From an uncultured Actinomycetospora sp. (GTDB lineage Bacteria; Actinomycetota; Actinomycetes; Mycobacteriales; Pseudonocardiaceae), in contig CADCTH010000599.1 of NCBI GenBank assembly GCA_902805495.1, forward strand, positions 1 to 6,806: a DNA stretch of 6,806 bases, given 5' to 3'. This document shows positions 1 to 5,245 of the stretch, one piece after another (the stretch's first letter is position 1; every line of letters starts with the position of its first letter). The position numbers and the translations under genes are program-made. The notes beneath the pieces were generated by a model. It worked only from the letters and a program-made list of their open reading frames with translations. It was not told the origin of the DNA and did no database searches.

Positions 1-360
1 GAGCAGGCCGCCGCGGCTGTGCCCGACGAGGGTCACCGGGGCGCCGGTGCGGTCGGCGACCGCGGCGAGGCGGCGGTCGAGGCGGCGCACGGCCGCCTCG
101 GAGCAGTCGACGTTCCAGGTGATGCCCGAGCGGTAGGACCGGTACCCGATGCGCCGGAGCCACTCGTGCATGACGTTCAGGGTGAGGTCGCCGGCGAGGA
201 ACCCCGGGACGAGCAGCACGGGCGCACCGTCGCCGTGCGGGACGTCGTCACCGCGCCAGGTGGCGCTGAGGAGCAGCTGCGCGAGCTCCAGGTGCACCCG
301 CGTCTCGCCCAGCGGGTGGCCCCACCAGCGGACCGGCGGCGGCAGCTCCCTCGCGACCAC
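1..360 (-). CDS. Alpha/beta hydrolase (lipase/esterase-like), N-terminal part, runs off left edge
   Basis: 120 codons are visible and the frame is still open at position 1, so the C-terminal part is missing. The protein shows the alpha/beta hydrolase pattern: a hydrophobic strand followed by an oxyanion-type turn, PVLLVPGFLAGD (residues 47-58), then the nucleophile elbow TLVGHSRGG (110-118) with the presumed catalytic Ser115. The Asp and His of the triad would lie beyond the window. The start is the GTG at 358-360, because an in-frame TAG lies only four codons upstream and no other start codon is nearby; no convincing ribosome binding site precedes it. I see no signal peptide, so the enzyme is probably cytoplasmic. 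It lies downstream of the cupin gene on the same strand but is separated from it by a strong hairpin, so it may be transcribed separately. Substrate cannot be told from the sequence; lipase/esterase is the best family-level guess. Confidence 0.85.
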   Translation of the reverse strand, partial: MVARELPPPVRWWGHPLGETRVHLELAQLLLSATWRGDDVPHGDGAPVLLVPGFLAGDLTLNVMHEWLRRIGYRSYRSGITWNVDCSEAAVRRLDRRLAAVADRTGAPVTLVGHSRGGLL

Positions 361-371
361 GTCCCGAGCCT

Positions 372-415
372 ATGTGAGCACTTTCCGCCTCCATAGGGGC
401 GGAAAGTGCTCACAT
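372..415 (-). terminator. Perfect 18-bp inverted repeat, probable terminator of the cupin gene
   Basis: Arms 372-389 and 398-415 are perfect reverse complements (ATGTGAGCACTTTCCGCC and its complement) around an 8-nt loop. The hairpin begins 5 nt after the cupin stop codon on the minus strand and ends 11 nt before the GTG of the hydrolase. No T-run follows, as is common for hairpin terminators in high-GC actinobacteria. The AT-richer middle of the arms (ACTTT/AAAGT) stands out from the surrounding DNA. Alternatives are an operator for the hydrolase gene or a copy of a small dispersed palindromic repeat. Confidence 0.6.
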
Positions 416-420
416 GGCCG

Positions 421-783
421 TCAGCCGCGGGCGTAGGTCTCCGCCGTCTTGGCCTCGAACTCCAGGCCGATCACCGTCTCGTCGCCGACGACCCACGCGT
501 CGTGGCCGGGCTGGAGGCGGTACGTCTCCCCGGCGGAGATGTCCGCCTCGGTGCCGTCGTCCGCGACGATGTGCAGGCGCCCGGAGGTCAGGTAGCCCAG
601 GTGCGGGGTCTGGCAGCTCTGCCCGCCGACCACCGGCCGGATGCACTCCGACCACCGCCAGCCCGGCTGCAGGGTGAGGCGGGCGACGGTCGCGTCCCCC
701 AGCTGCACGACCTCGAGGGTCGTCTTGTCCGGGGCGCGGGTCTCGTCGGGCTCGGACATGTTCCGGTGCTCGATCGCGGGCAT
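421..783 (-). CDS. Small cupin-domain protein (120 aa)
   Basis: A single-domain cupin. Residues 58-80 (QTPHLGYLTSGRLHI followed by DDGTE) correspond to cupin motif 1, and residues 84-100 (AGETYRLQPGHDAWVVG) to motif 2 with its typical PGH turn. The usual HxH and Glu metal ligands of motif 1 are not complete: His61 is followed by LGY, and motif 2 keeps His94 but not the canonical later His. Any metal site is therefore atypical, and a binding or regulatory role is as plausible as an enzymatic one. The ATG at 781-783 is preferred over an internal ATG at codon 9 because GAGGAG at 790-795 sits 6 nt upstream of it, an ideal ribosome binding site. It lies 137 nt downstream of the DUF418 gene on the same strand and is followed by a strong hairpin. 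No pathway is indicated. Confidence 0.85.
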   Translation of the reverse strand: MPAIEHRNMSEPDETRAPDKTTLEVVQLGDATVARLTLQPGWRWSECIRPVVGGQSCQTPHLGYLTSGRLHIVADDGTEADISAGETYRLQPGHDAWVVGDETVIGLEFEAKTAETYARG

Positions 784-920
784 CGTGTGCTCCTCTGCGT
801 TCTCCTGTTCTCCCGGAACGGACTCCTGACGCCGCTACGGGCCGCTCAGTGTGACGGCGCCCACCATGCCGAGCGCCGGACACCACCCGGATGGCCCACG
901 CCTCAGACCCACAGTGACGG

Positions 921-2042
921 TTACGACACCCCGCGTCCGTAGGTGAGTCGCCGGACGAGGATCTCGGCGGGGCCGCGGCGCCCGCCCAGGGCGAGCATCC
1001 CGGCGGCGAGCACGCCCGCGAGCCACACCAGCAGCCCGATCAGCGAGGCCGTCGCCAGCCCCGCCGCCGACCCCAGGTCGCCGGCGAACCGCGCGAACAC
1101 GGCCGTGAACACCACCGACTGCGCCAGGTACAGCGTCATCGACCAGGTGCCCGAGGCCGCGATCAGGTCGCGCCCCGGCCAGGACAGGCTGCCCAGCAGG
1201 CCCATGACCCCGAGCAGCCCGAGCGCGCCGGCGAACCCGCCCGCCGTGTGCGCGGCGCCCGCGAACCCGCCCGCCGCCACCCCCGGCGTCCACGTCCCCG
1301 CGCCGGCCAGGGCCAGCGCCAGCCCGAGCAGCACCGACGCCCCGAGCCCCGCGACCGCCCACAGCGTCAGCCGGCGGCGGTGCGCCGCCGGGTCGTCGAG
1401 GGTCCCGGTGCGCCCGATGACCACGCCGACGAGCACCGCGGGCGCGGTCAGCAGGGCCGAGAACACGGTGGTCGCGAGCCACTCCTCGGGGTGCGCGGCG
1501 AGCGCCTGCCCGAACGTCCGCGCCGCGATCGAGGGCACGGTCGGCGTCCCCTGCGGCGTGCCCTGGCCCGTGGAGAGCAGGATCCCGAACGCCGCGATCG
1601 CGCCCGCGGCCGCCAGCAGCCCCCGTGACGACGCCGTCCCGGGAGCCGAGCCCGCCACCGCCGGCGCGATCAGCACGATCACCAGGCCGTAGGCGCCGAT
1701 GATGTCGCCGGGGAACACGAGCACCCCGTGCAGCGCGCCGATCCCGAGCAGCACCAGCCCGCGCCGGCGCAGCACCGGCGGCGGCGCGCGCTCGGCGAGC
1801 CGCGCCAGGCCGTACCCGACGAGGGCCGCGAACAGCGGGTAGACGCGGCCGTCGACCAGCACCATCTGGACCACGGCGACGACCCGGTCGACCCCTTCGA
1901 GCCCGGCCGGGTAGCCGCGGTACCCGATGGGCCGCGCCACGAGGTAGAGGTGGACGTTCGCGACGGCGATGAGGGCGAGCAGCAGGCCCCGGGCGAGGTC
2001 GGGGGTGACGCGCCGGGCCGCGAGGCCCGTCGGTCCGGTCAC
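921..2042 (-). CDS. DUF418-family integral membrane protein (373 aa)
   Basis: A polytopic membrane protein with many hydrophobic segments (about residues 18-35, 60-80, 96-127, 141-157, 190-210, 226-247, 268-287, 300-319, 327-352). The C-terminal part carries the DUF418 signature seen in YeiB-like proteins: ASGTWSMTLYLAQS (296-309) and the terminal RRGPAEILVRRLTYG (355-369). The family is widespread in bacteria; its molecular function is not established, though transport is usually suggested. The start is the GTG at 2040-2042, because GGAGG at 2049-2053 lies 6 nt upstream and homology-like sequence begins just after it; the open frame extends to 2480, but that part is antisense to the ArsR gene and not protein-like. 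It is divergent from the ArsR gene, suggesting control by that regulator. A 16-nt direct repeat (1231-1246 and 1261-1276, 30 nt apart) encodes two copies of GGFAGA. Confidence 0.85.
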   Translation of the reverse strand: MTGPTGLAARRVTPDLARGLLLALIAVANVHLYLVARPIGYRGYPAGLEGVDRVVAVVQMVLVDGRVYPLFAALVGYGLARLAERAPPPVLRRRGLVLLGIGALHGVLVFPGDIIGAYGLVIVLIAPAVAGSAPGTASSRGLLAAAGAIAAFGILLSTGQGTPQGTPTVPSIAARTFGQALAAHPEEWLATTVFSALLTAPAVLVGVVIGRTGTLDDPAAHRRRLTLWAVAGLGASVLLGLALALAGAGTWTPGVAAGGFAGAAHTAGGFAGALGLLGVMGLLGSLSWPGRDLIAASGTWSMTLYLAQSVVFTAVFARFAGDLGSAAGLATASLIGLLVWLAGVLAAGMLALGGRRGPAEILVRRLTYGRGVS

Positions 2043-2111
2043 GCTGGTCCTCCCCTCGTGCCAGCTCGGTGTCAGCGCCCGGCGGCGGCGTGAGGATGAC
2101 ACGATGGACCG
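2043..2111. promoter_or_regulatory. Divergent intergenic region between DUF418 gene and arsR-type gene
   Basis: These 69 nt must hold the 5' signals of both genes. They contain the strong minus-strand ribosome binding site GGAGG (2049-2053) and, on the plus strand, GAGGA (2092-2096). A separated inverted repeat GTGTCA (2069-2074) / TGACAC (2097-2102) with 22 nt between arms is the best dyad I see. It is longer-spaced than classic ArsR-family operators, so its role as the operator is a guess. No clear -10 or -35 hexamers can be assigned on either strand. Confidence 0.4.
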
Positions 2112-2510
2112 GTGCACCTGACCGAGCCCCCGGACGGCACCGCCGAGGACGCCGCCCGCGCCGCGCAGCGTCACCGGGCGCTCGACGAGGACCACAAGGT
2201 CTGTGACGCCATCGCCGCCCGGCCCGACGACGACACCATGCACGCCTGGGTCACGCGCTTCGCGCTCCTCGCCGACCCGACGCGGCTGACCCTGCTGCTG
2301 TGCATCCACGCCGCGAGCGAGATCTGCGTGTCCGACCTCGCCGTCGCCGCGGGCCTCAAGGACACCACCACCTCGCAGGCCCTGCGCCTGCTGCGCGCCC
2401 AGGGCCTCGTCGCCACCCGCCGCGACGGCCGCGTCGTGCGCTACCGGCTCGCCGACGAGACCGTGCACGCCCTGCTGCACCAGGTCGCCGGCGAGCCCGC
2501 GCGGATCTGA
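2112..2510 (+). CDS. ArsR-family winged helix-turn-helix regulator (132 aa)
   Basis: The core RFALLADPTRLTLLLCIH (residues 49-66) is the ArsR dimer and helix entry motif. EICVSDLAVAAGLKDTTTSQ (70-89) followed by ALRLLRAQGLV (90-100) is the recognition helix region, and TRRDGRVVRYRL (102-113) is the beta wing. The position equivalent to the ELCVCDL metal site of ArsR has one Cys (Cys72) and a Ser in place of the second Cys, as in SmtB-like proteins. Other possible ligands are His28, Cys31, Cys64, His66 and the C-terminal His119 and His123. Metal sensing is therefore possible but not shown. GTG 2112 is the earliest possible start, since an in-frame TGA lies at 2097-2099; the only later in-frame ATG (2238) would lose the N-terminal 42 residues. 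The good Shine-Dalgarno sequence upstream is 15 nt from this GTG. It is divergent from the DUF418 gene and ends 6 nt before the stop of convergent metX. Confidence 0.85.
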   Translation: MHLTEPPDGTAEDAARAAQRHRALDEDHKVCDAIAARPDDDTMHAWVTRFALLADPTRLTLLLCIHAASEICVSDLAVAAGLKDTTTSQALRLLRAQGLVATRRDGRVVRYRLADETVHALLHQVAGEPARI

Positions 2511-2516
2511 CGAGCT

Positions 2517-3665
2517 CTAGGGCGCCAGCAGGTCCGCCAGGATCTTCTCCAGCTGGCGCGCCTCGATGAGGAACGCGTCGTGCCCGAACGGCGACTCGAT
2601 GCGCCGCACCTCGCCCGCGCCCGGGATCAGCGCCGCGAGCTCCTCCTGCTGGTGCAGCGGGTAGAGGCGGTCGGACACCGACCCGGCGACGATCGTGCGC
2701 GCGGTGATCCGCCCCAGCGCCTCGGCCGTCGAGCCCCGCCCGCGGGCGACGTCGTGGCCGTTCATCGCCTGCGTCAGCACGATGTAGCTGCCGGCGTCGA
2801 AGCGGTGCACGAGCTTCTCGGCGTGGTGGTCGAGGTAGCTCTCGACCGCGAACCTCCCGCCGCCGTCCGGGTCCTCGCCGGGCTGCGGCCGGCGGCCGAA
2901 GCGGGTGTCGAGCTCCTCGCCGGTGCGGTAGGTGATGTGGGCGATCCGCCGCGCGACGCCCAGCCCGACGTACGGGCCCTCGCCGCGCGCGCGGTCGTGG
3001 TAGTCGCCGCCGCACCAGCCCGGGTCCTCGCGGATCGCCGCGATCTGCGGGGCCGCCCAGGCGATCTGGTCGGCCGACGCCGCGGCCGGCGAGCACAGCA
3101 GCAGCAGGCGCTCCACCCGGGCGGGGTGCATGACGGCCCACTCGAGCGCGCGCATCCCGCCCATCGAGCCCCCGAGCACCGCCGCCCACGCGTCGATCCC
3201 CACCGCGTCGGCGAAGCGCTCCTCCACCGTGACCTGGTCGCGGACCGTCGTCCGCGGGAACCGCGAGCCCCACGGCCGCCCGTCCGGCGCGGGTGACGAC
3301 GGCCCCGTGGTGCCCTGGCACCCGCCGAGCACGTTGGGCGCGACGACGAACCAGCGGTCGGTGTCGACGGCCCGGCCGGGCCCGATGAGCCCCGACCACC
3401 ACCCCGGCGTCGGGTGCCCGAGGCCCGTCTCGCCGGTGACGTGGCTGTCGCCGGTGAGGGCGTGCAGGACGAGCACGGCGTTGGACCCGTCGAAGTGCCC
3501 CCACGTCTCGTAGGCGACGCGGACGTCGGGCAGCGTCTCGCCGCTCTCGAGCGTCACCGCACCGAGGTCGACGAAGTGCCGGTCGCCGACCGGGTCCCCC
3601 TCCCGCCACGCGCCGGTGGCGGGAGGGAGGACGCGGATCGAGCCGTCGGAGAGCGAGGTGGTCAC
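2517..3665 (-). CDS. metX: Homoserine O-acetyltransferase
   Basis: Transfers an acetyl group from acetyl-CoA to L-homoserine, giving O-acetylhomoserine for methionine synthesis in the cytoplasm. The 382-aa length and alpha/beta hydrolase layout fit the MetX family: VLHALTGDSHV (66-76), the family-typical APNVLGGCQGTTGP (109-122), the nucleophile elbow GGSMGG (165-170, Ser167), the acid in SVSDRLYP (329-336, Asp332) and the base in FGHDAF (360-365, His362). All three triad residues are present. The start is the GTG at 3663-3665; a weak GAGAG (3676-3680) overlaps the metY stop, and only 13 nt separate the two genes, so translation is probably coupled. It is the second gene of a metY-metX operon, in the same order as in mycobacteria. 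Acetyl rather than succinyl specificity is inferred from the neighbouring sulfhydrylase. Its stop lies 6 nt from the stop of the convergent ArsR gene, leaving no room for a terminator between them. Confidence 0.96.
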   Translation of the reverse strand: MTTSLSDGSIRVLPPATGAWREGDPVGDRHFVDLGAVTLESGETLPDVRVAYETWGHFDGSNAVLVLHALTGDSHVTGETGLGHPTPGWWSGLIGPGRAVDTDRWFVVAPNVLGGCQGTTGPSSPAPDGRPWGSRFPRTTVRDQVTVEERFADAVGIDAWAAVLGGSMGGMRALEWAVMHPARVERLLLLCSPAAASADQIAWAAPQIAAIREDPGWCGGDYHDRARGEGPYVGLGVARRIAHITYRTGEELDTRFGRRPQPGEDPDGGGRFAVESYLDHHAEKLVHRFDAGSYIVLTQAMNGHDVARGRGSTAEALGRITARTIVAGSVSDRLYPLHQQEELAALIPGAGEVRRIESPFGHDAFLIEARQLEKILADLLAP

Positions 3666-3678
3666 GCAGCCAGGACTC

Positions 3679-4986
3679 TCACTGGGCTGACTTCGCGGCG
3701 GTGAAGCCCGCCTCGAGGTCGGCCCGGATGTCCTCGAGGTGCTCGATGCCCACCGACAGCCGCACCAGGCCCGCGGTCACGCCGCTGGAACGCTGCTCGG
3801 GCTCCGAGAGCTGGCTGTGGGTGGTCGAGGCCGGGTGGACGATGAGGCTGCGCACGTCGCCGACGTTGGCCAGGTTGGAGTGCAGGCTCGTGCCGTCGAC
3901 GAACGCCCGGCCGGCCTCGACGCCACCGCGCAGGTCGAACGCGACGATGCTGCCGGCGCCGCGCGGCATGTAGCGCTGCTGCGCCGCGTGCCACGGGCTG
4001 GACTCGAGGCCCGCGTAGTAGACCTTCTCGACCTCGTCGCGGCCCTCGAGCCACTCCGCGATCCGCTGGGCGTTGTCGACGTGGCGCTCCATGCGCAGCG
4101 ACAGCGTCTCGATGCCCTGGATGATCAGGAAGGCGTTGAACGGGCTCAGCGCGGCACCGGTGTCGCGCAGGTGCTGGACGCGCATCTTCGCGGCGAAGGC
4201 GCCCGGGCCGAGGGCCTCCCAGAACTTCAGGCCGTGGTAGCTCGGGTCCGGCTCGTTGAAGCCCGGGAACCGCTCCGGGTCGTCGCCGAAGGAGAACGTG
4301 CCGCCGTCGACGACCACGCCGGCGATGCTCGTGCCGTGCCCGCCGAGGAACTTCGTCGCCGAGTGGATCACGATGTCGGCGCCGTGCTCGATCGGGCGCA
4401 CGAGGAACGGCGTCGGGACGGTGTTGTCGACGAGCAGCGGGACGCCGACCTCGTGCGCGGTGTCGGCGACGCCGCGGATGTCGAGGACGTTGTTGCCCGG
4501 GTTGGGCAGCGTCTCGGCGAAGAACAGCTTGGTGTTCGGACGGGCGGCCTGGCGCCACTGGTCGAGGTCGTCCTGGTCGTCGACGAACGTGACCTCGATG
4601 CCCATCTTGGGCAGCGTGTAGTGGAACAGGTTGTAGGTGCCGCCGTAGAGGCTCGGGCTGGACACCATGTGGTCCCCGGACTCGGCGATCGTCAGGATCG
4701 CCGCCGTGGTGGCCGCGCTGCCGCTGGCGAACGCGAGCGCCGCGGCCCCGCCCTCGAGGGCGGCGACGCGCTGCTCCAGCACGTCGTTCGTCGGGTTCAT
4801 GATCCGCGTGTAGATGTTGCCCGGCTCGGCGAGGCTGAACAGGTCGGCGCCGTGCTGGGTGTCGCGGAACGTGTACGACGTCGTCTGGTAGATCGGCGTC
4901 GCGCGGGCGCTCGTCGTCGGGTCGGGGTTCGATCCCGCGTGGATCTGCTGGGTCTCGAACGACCAGCCGGCGCTCGCGTCGGTCAT
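3679..4986 (-). CDS. metY: O-acetylhomoserine sulfhydrylase (aminocarboxypropyltransferase)
   Basis: A PLP enzyme of the Cys/Met-metabolism family that converts O-acetylhomoserine and sulfide to homocysteine. At 435 aa it has the longer length usual for MetY rather than the roughly 390 aa of cystathionine synthase or lyase. Visible motifs are YTRIMNPTND (59-68), the phosphate-binding region FASGSAA (86-92), Tyr114, the cofactor Asp in LVDNT (185-189, Asp187), the PLP lysine in HSATKFLGGHG (208-218, Lys212) and the C-terminal VRLSVGIEHLEDI (408-420) with the substrate carboxylate Arg409. The insertion HGLKFWEALGPGAFAAKMR (251-269) is typical of this subfamily. The ATG at 4984-4986 is supported by alignment of the first residues with the family and by GGAG at 4997-5000, at a rather long 10-nt spacing. 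It is the first gene of the metY-metX operon, with a long leader or promoter region upstream shared with a divergent P450. Confidence 0.96.
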   Translation of the reverse strand: MTDASAGWSFETQQIHAGSNPDPTTSARATPIYQTTSYTFRDTQHGADLFSLAEPGNIYTRIMNPTNDVLEQRVAALEGGAAALAFASGSAATTAAILTIAESGDHMVSSPSLYGGTYNLFHYTLPKMGIEVTFVDDQDDLDQWRQAARPNTKLFFAETLPNPGNNVLDIRGVADTAHEVGVPLLVDNTVPTPFLVRPIEHGADIVIHSATKFLGGHGTSIAGVVVDGGTFSFGDDPERFPGFNEPDPSYHGLKFWEALGPGAFAAKMRVQHLRDTGAALSPFNAFLIIQGIETLSLRMERHVDNAQRIAEWLEGRDEVEKVYYAGLESSPWHAAQQRYMPRGAGSIVAFDLRGGVEAGRAFVDGTSLHSNLANVGDVRSLIVHPASTTHSQLSEPEQRSSGVTAGLVRLSVGIEHLEDIRADLEAGFTAAKSAQ

Positions 4987-4988
4987 CA

Positions 4989-5031
4989 GGTGCTCACTCC
5001 ATCGTGGGTGGGTCGGGGTGCTTCCATCGTG
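4989..5031 (-). repeat. Two copies of a 15-18 nt repeat in the metY leader
   Basis: On the minus strand, CACGATGGAAGCACC (5017-5031) recurs as CACGATGGAGTGAGCACC (4989-5006), differing by a 3-nt insertion. The second copy contains the GGAG that serves as the metY ribosome binding site. Each copy contains an ATG outside the metY frame. The first opens a 13-codon frame whose TGA overlaps the metY ATG by one base (TGATG); the second opens ATG GAG TGA. This could be a leader-peptide or coupling arrangement, or chance duplication. Confidence 0.45.
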
Positions 5032-5053
5032 CCGTCCGGCGGGGTGCTGCCCC

Positions 5054-5188
5054 TCAGCGACACCACTCGTCGAACGCGGCGCCGCGCCGGCTCGGCCAGA
5101 AACCTTCGAGATCCCGCACCACGGCGGCGATCCTCTCGCCGCCGGGCACGGGGCACAACCGAAGGGCCCGGCGGGTCGCGGTGATCAC
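5054..5188 (-). CDS. Possible 44-aa small protein in the metY leader (doubtful)
   Basis: The frame starts at GTG 5186-5188 and ends at TGA 5054-5056, wholly inside the region between metY and the P450. The product reads like a plausible protein towards its end (RIAAVVRDLEGFWPS, then AAFDEWCR), with about nine in ten codons ending in G or C. I do not recognise it. GGAGG abuts the GTG directly, which is too close for a normal ribosome binding site, and the frame is also open into the antisense of the P450, so it may be a chance frame in GC-rich DNA. If real it would be co-oriented with metY and about 67 nt upstream of it. Confidence 0.2.
   Translation of the reverse strand: MITATRRALRLCPVPGGERIAAVVRDLEGFWPSRRGAAFDEWCR
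5122..5144 (-). other. Strong hairpin in the metY leader
   Basis: Arms 5122-5130 and 5136-5144 are a perfect 9-bp inverted repeat (CGGCGGCGA and its complement) around a 5-nt loop. On the minus strand the loop reads GAGGA. If the metY transcript starts upstream of it, the structure would lie about 135 nt before the metY start codon. It could be an attenuator or RNA stability element. No T-run follows, so simple termination is unproven. Confidence 0.35.
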
Positions 5189-5200
5189 CCTCCGGGCGAC

Positions 5201-5217
5201 GCCCGCCCCTGGCGGGC
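5201..5217 (+). other. GC-rich hairpin upstream of the P450
   Basis: GCCCGCC (5201-5207), CCT loop, GGCGGGC (5211-5217) form a perfect 7-bp stem 28 nt before the P450 start codon. The left arm can alternatively pair with 5170-5179 in a bulged stem that loops out the GGTGATCACC palindrome, so two competing structures are possible. It may end minus-strand leader transcripts or be part of the P450 control region. Confidence 0.3.
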
Positions 5218-5228
5218 CGCGAGCCTCT

Positions 5229-5243
5229 TTGGCAGCCTGCCAA
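5229..5243 (+). promoter_or_regulatory. Perfect palindrome just before the P450 start codon, candidate operator
   Basis: TTGGCAG-C-CTGCCAA is an exact 7-1-7 palindrome ending 2 nt before the ATG at 5246. Its size and symmetry resemble a binding site for a dimeric repressor. Its position covers where a ribosome binding site would be, and no Shine-Dalgarno sequence is visible, so the P450 transcript may be leaderless or weakly translated. The cognate regulator is not evident; no TetR-type gene is in the window. Confidence 0.45.
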
Positions 5244-5245
5244 CT

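Larger units (their letters stand above)
4987..5245. promoter_or_regulatory. Divergent promoter/leader region between metY and the P450 gene
   Basis: These 259 nt hold the 5' control signals for both directions. From the metY side they contain a near-tandem repeat (4989-5031), a possible short reading frame (5054-5188), a perfect 9-bp hairpin (5122-5144), a bulged stem (5170-5179 with 5197-5208), a 10-bp palindrome GGTGATCACC (5180-5189), a 7-bp hairpin (5201-5217) and the P450-proximal palindrome (5229-5243). I could not match the metY-side sequence to a SAM or SAH riboswitch. No clear -10 hexamer is visible on either strand. Confidence 0.55.

Noticed and set aside
2089..2103. CGTG-N7-CACG dyad as ArsR operator
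   Set aside because: Arms of only 4 bp are expected by chance in this DNA; it overlaps the somewhat better GTGTCA/TGACAC pair.
2043..2480. N-terminal extension of the DUF418 protein up to 2480
   Set aside because: That part is antisense to the ArsR gene and not membrane-like; a strong ribosome binding site precedes the GTG at 2042.
4991..4998. GTGCTCAC before metY as a partial copy of the 372-415 inverted repeat
   Set aside because: Only 8 bases are shared and there is no pairing arm nearby, so chance is sufficient.
3739..5184. 481-codon plus-strand reading frame opposite metY
   Set aside because: It is an Arg/Val/Ala/Asp-rich mirror of metY codons, which is usual for antisense frames in very GC-rich DNA; metY itself is unmistakable.
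4986..5243. 85-codon minus-strand frame upstream of metY
   Set aside because: Almost entirely Arg/Pro/Gly with no recognisable pattern and a TTG start inside the P450-proximal palindrome; only its last 13 codons are mentioned because of the TGATG overlap.
4987..5245. SAM or SAH riboswitch upstream of metY
   Set aside because: Expected from the pathway, but I could not find the conserved core strings or paired-element layout of the known classes on the minus strand. Covariance-model search would settle it.
5018..5245. 76-codon N-terminal extension of the P450 starting at 5018
   Set aside because: The extension is low-complexity Pro/Arg/Gly-rich sequence unlike any P450, whereas the sequence from 5246 matches the family N-terminus and usual length.
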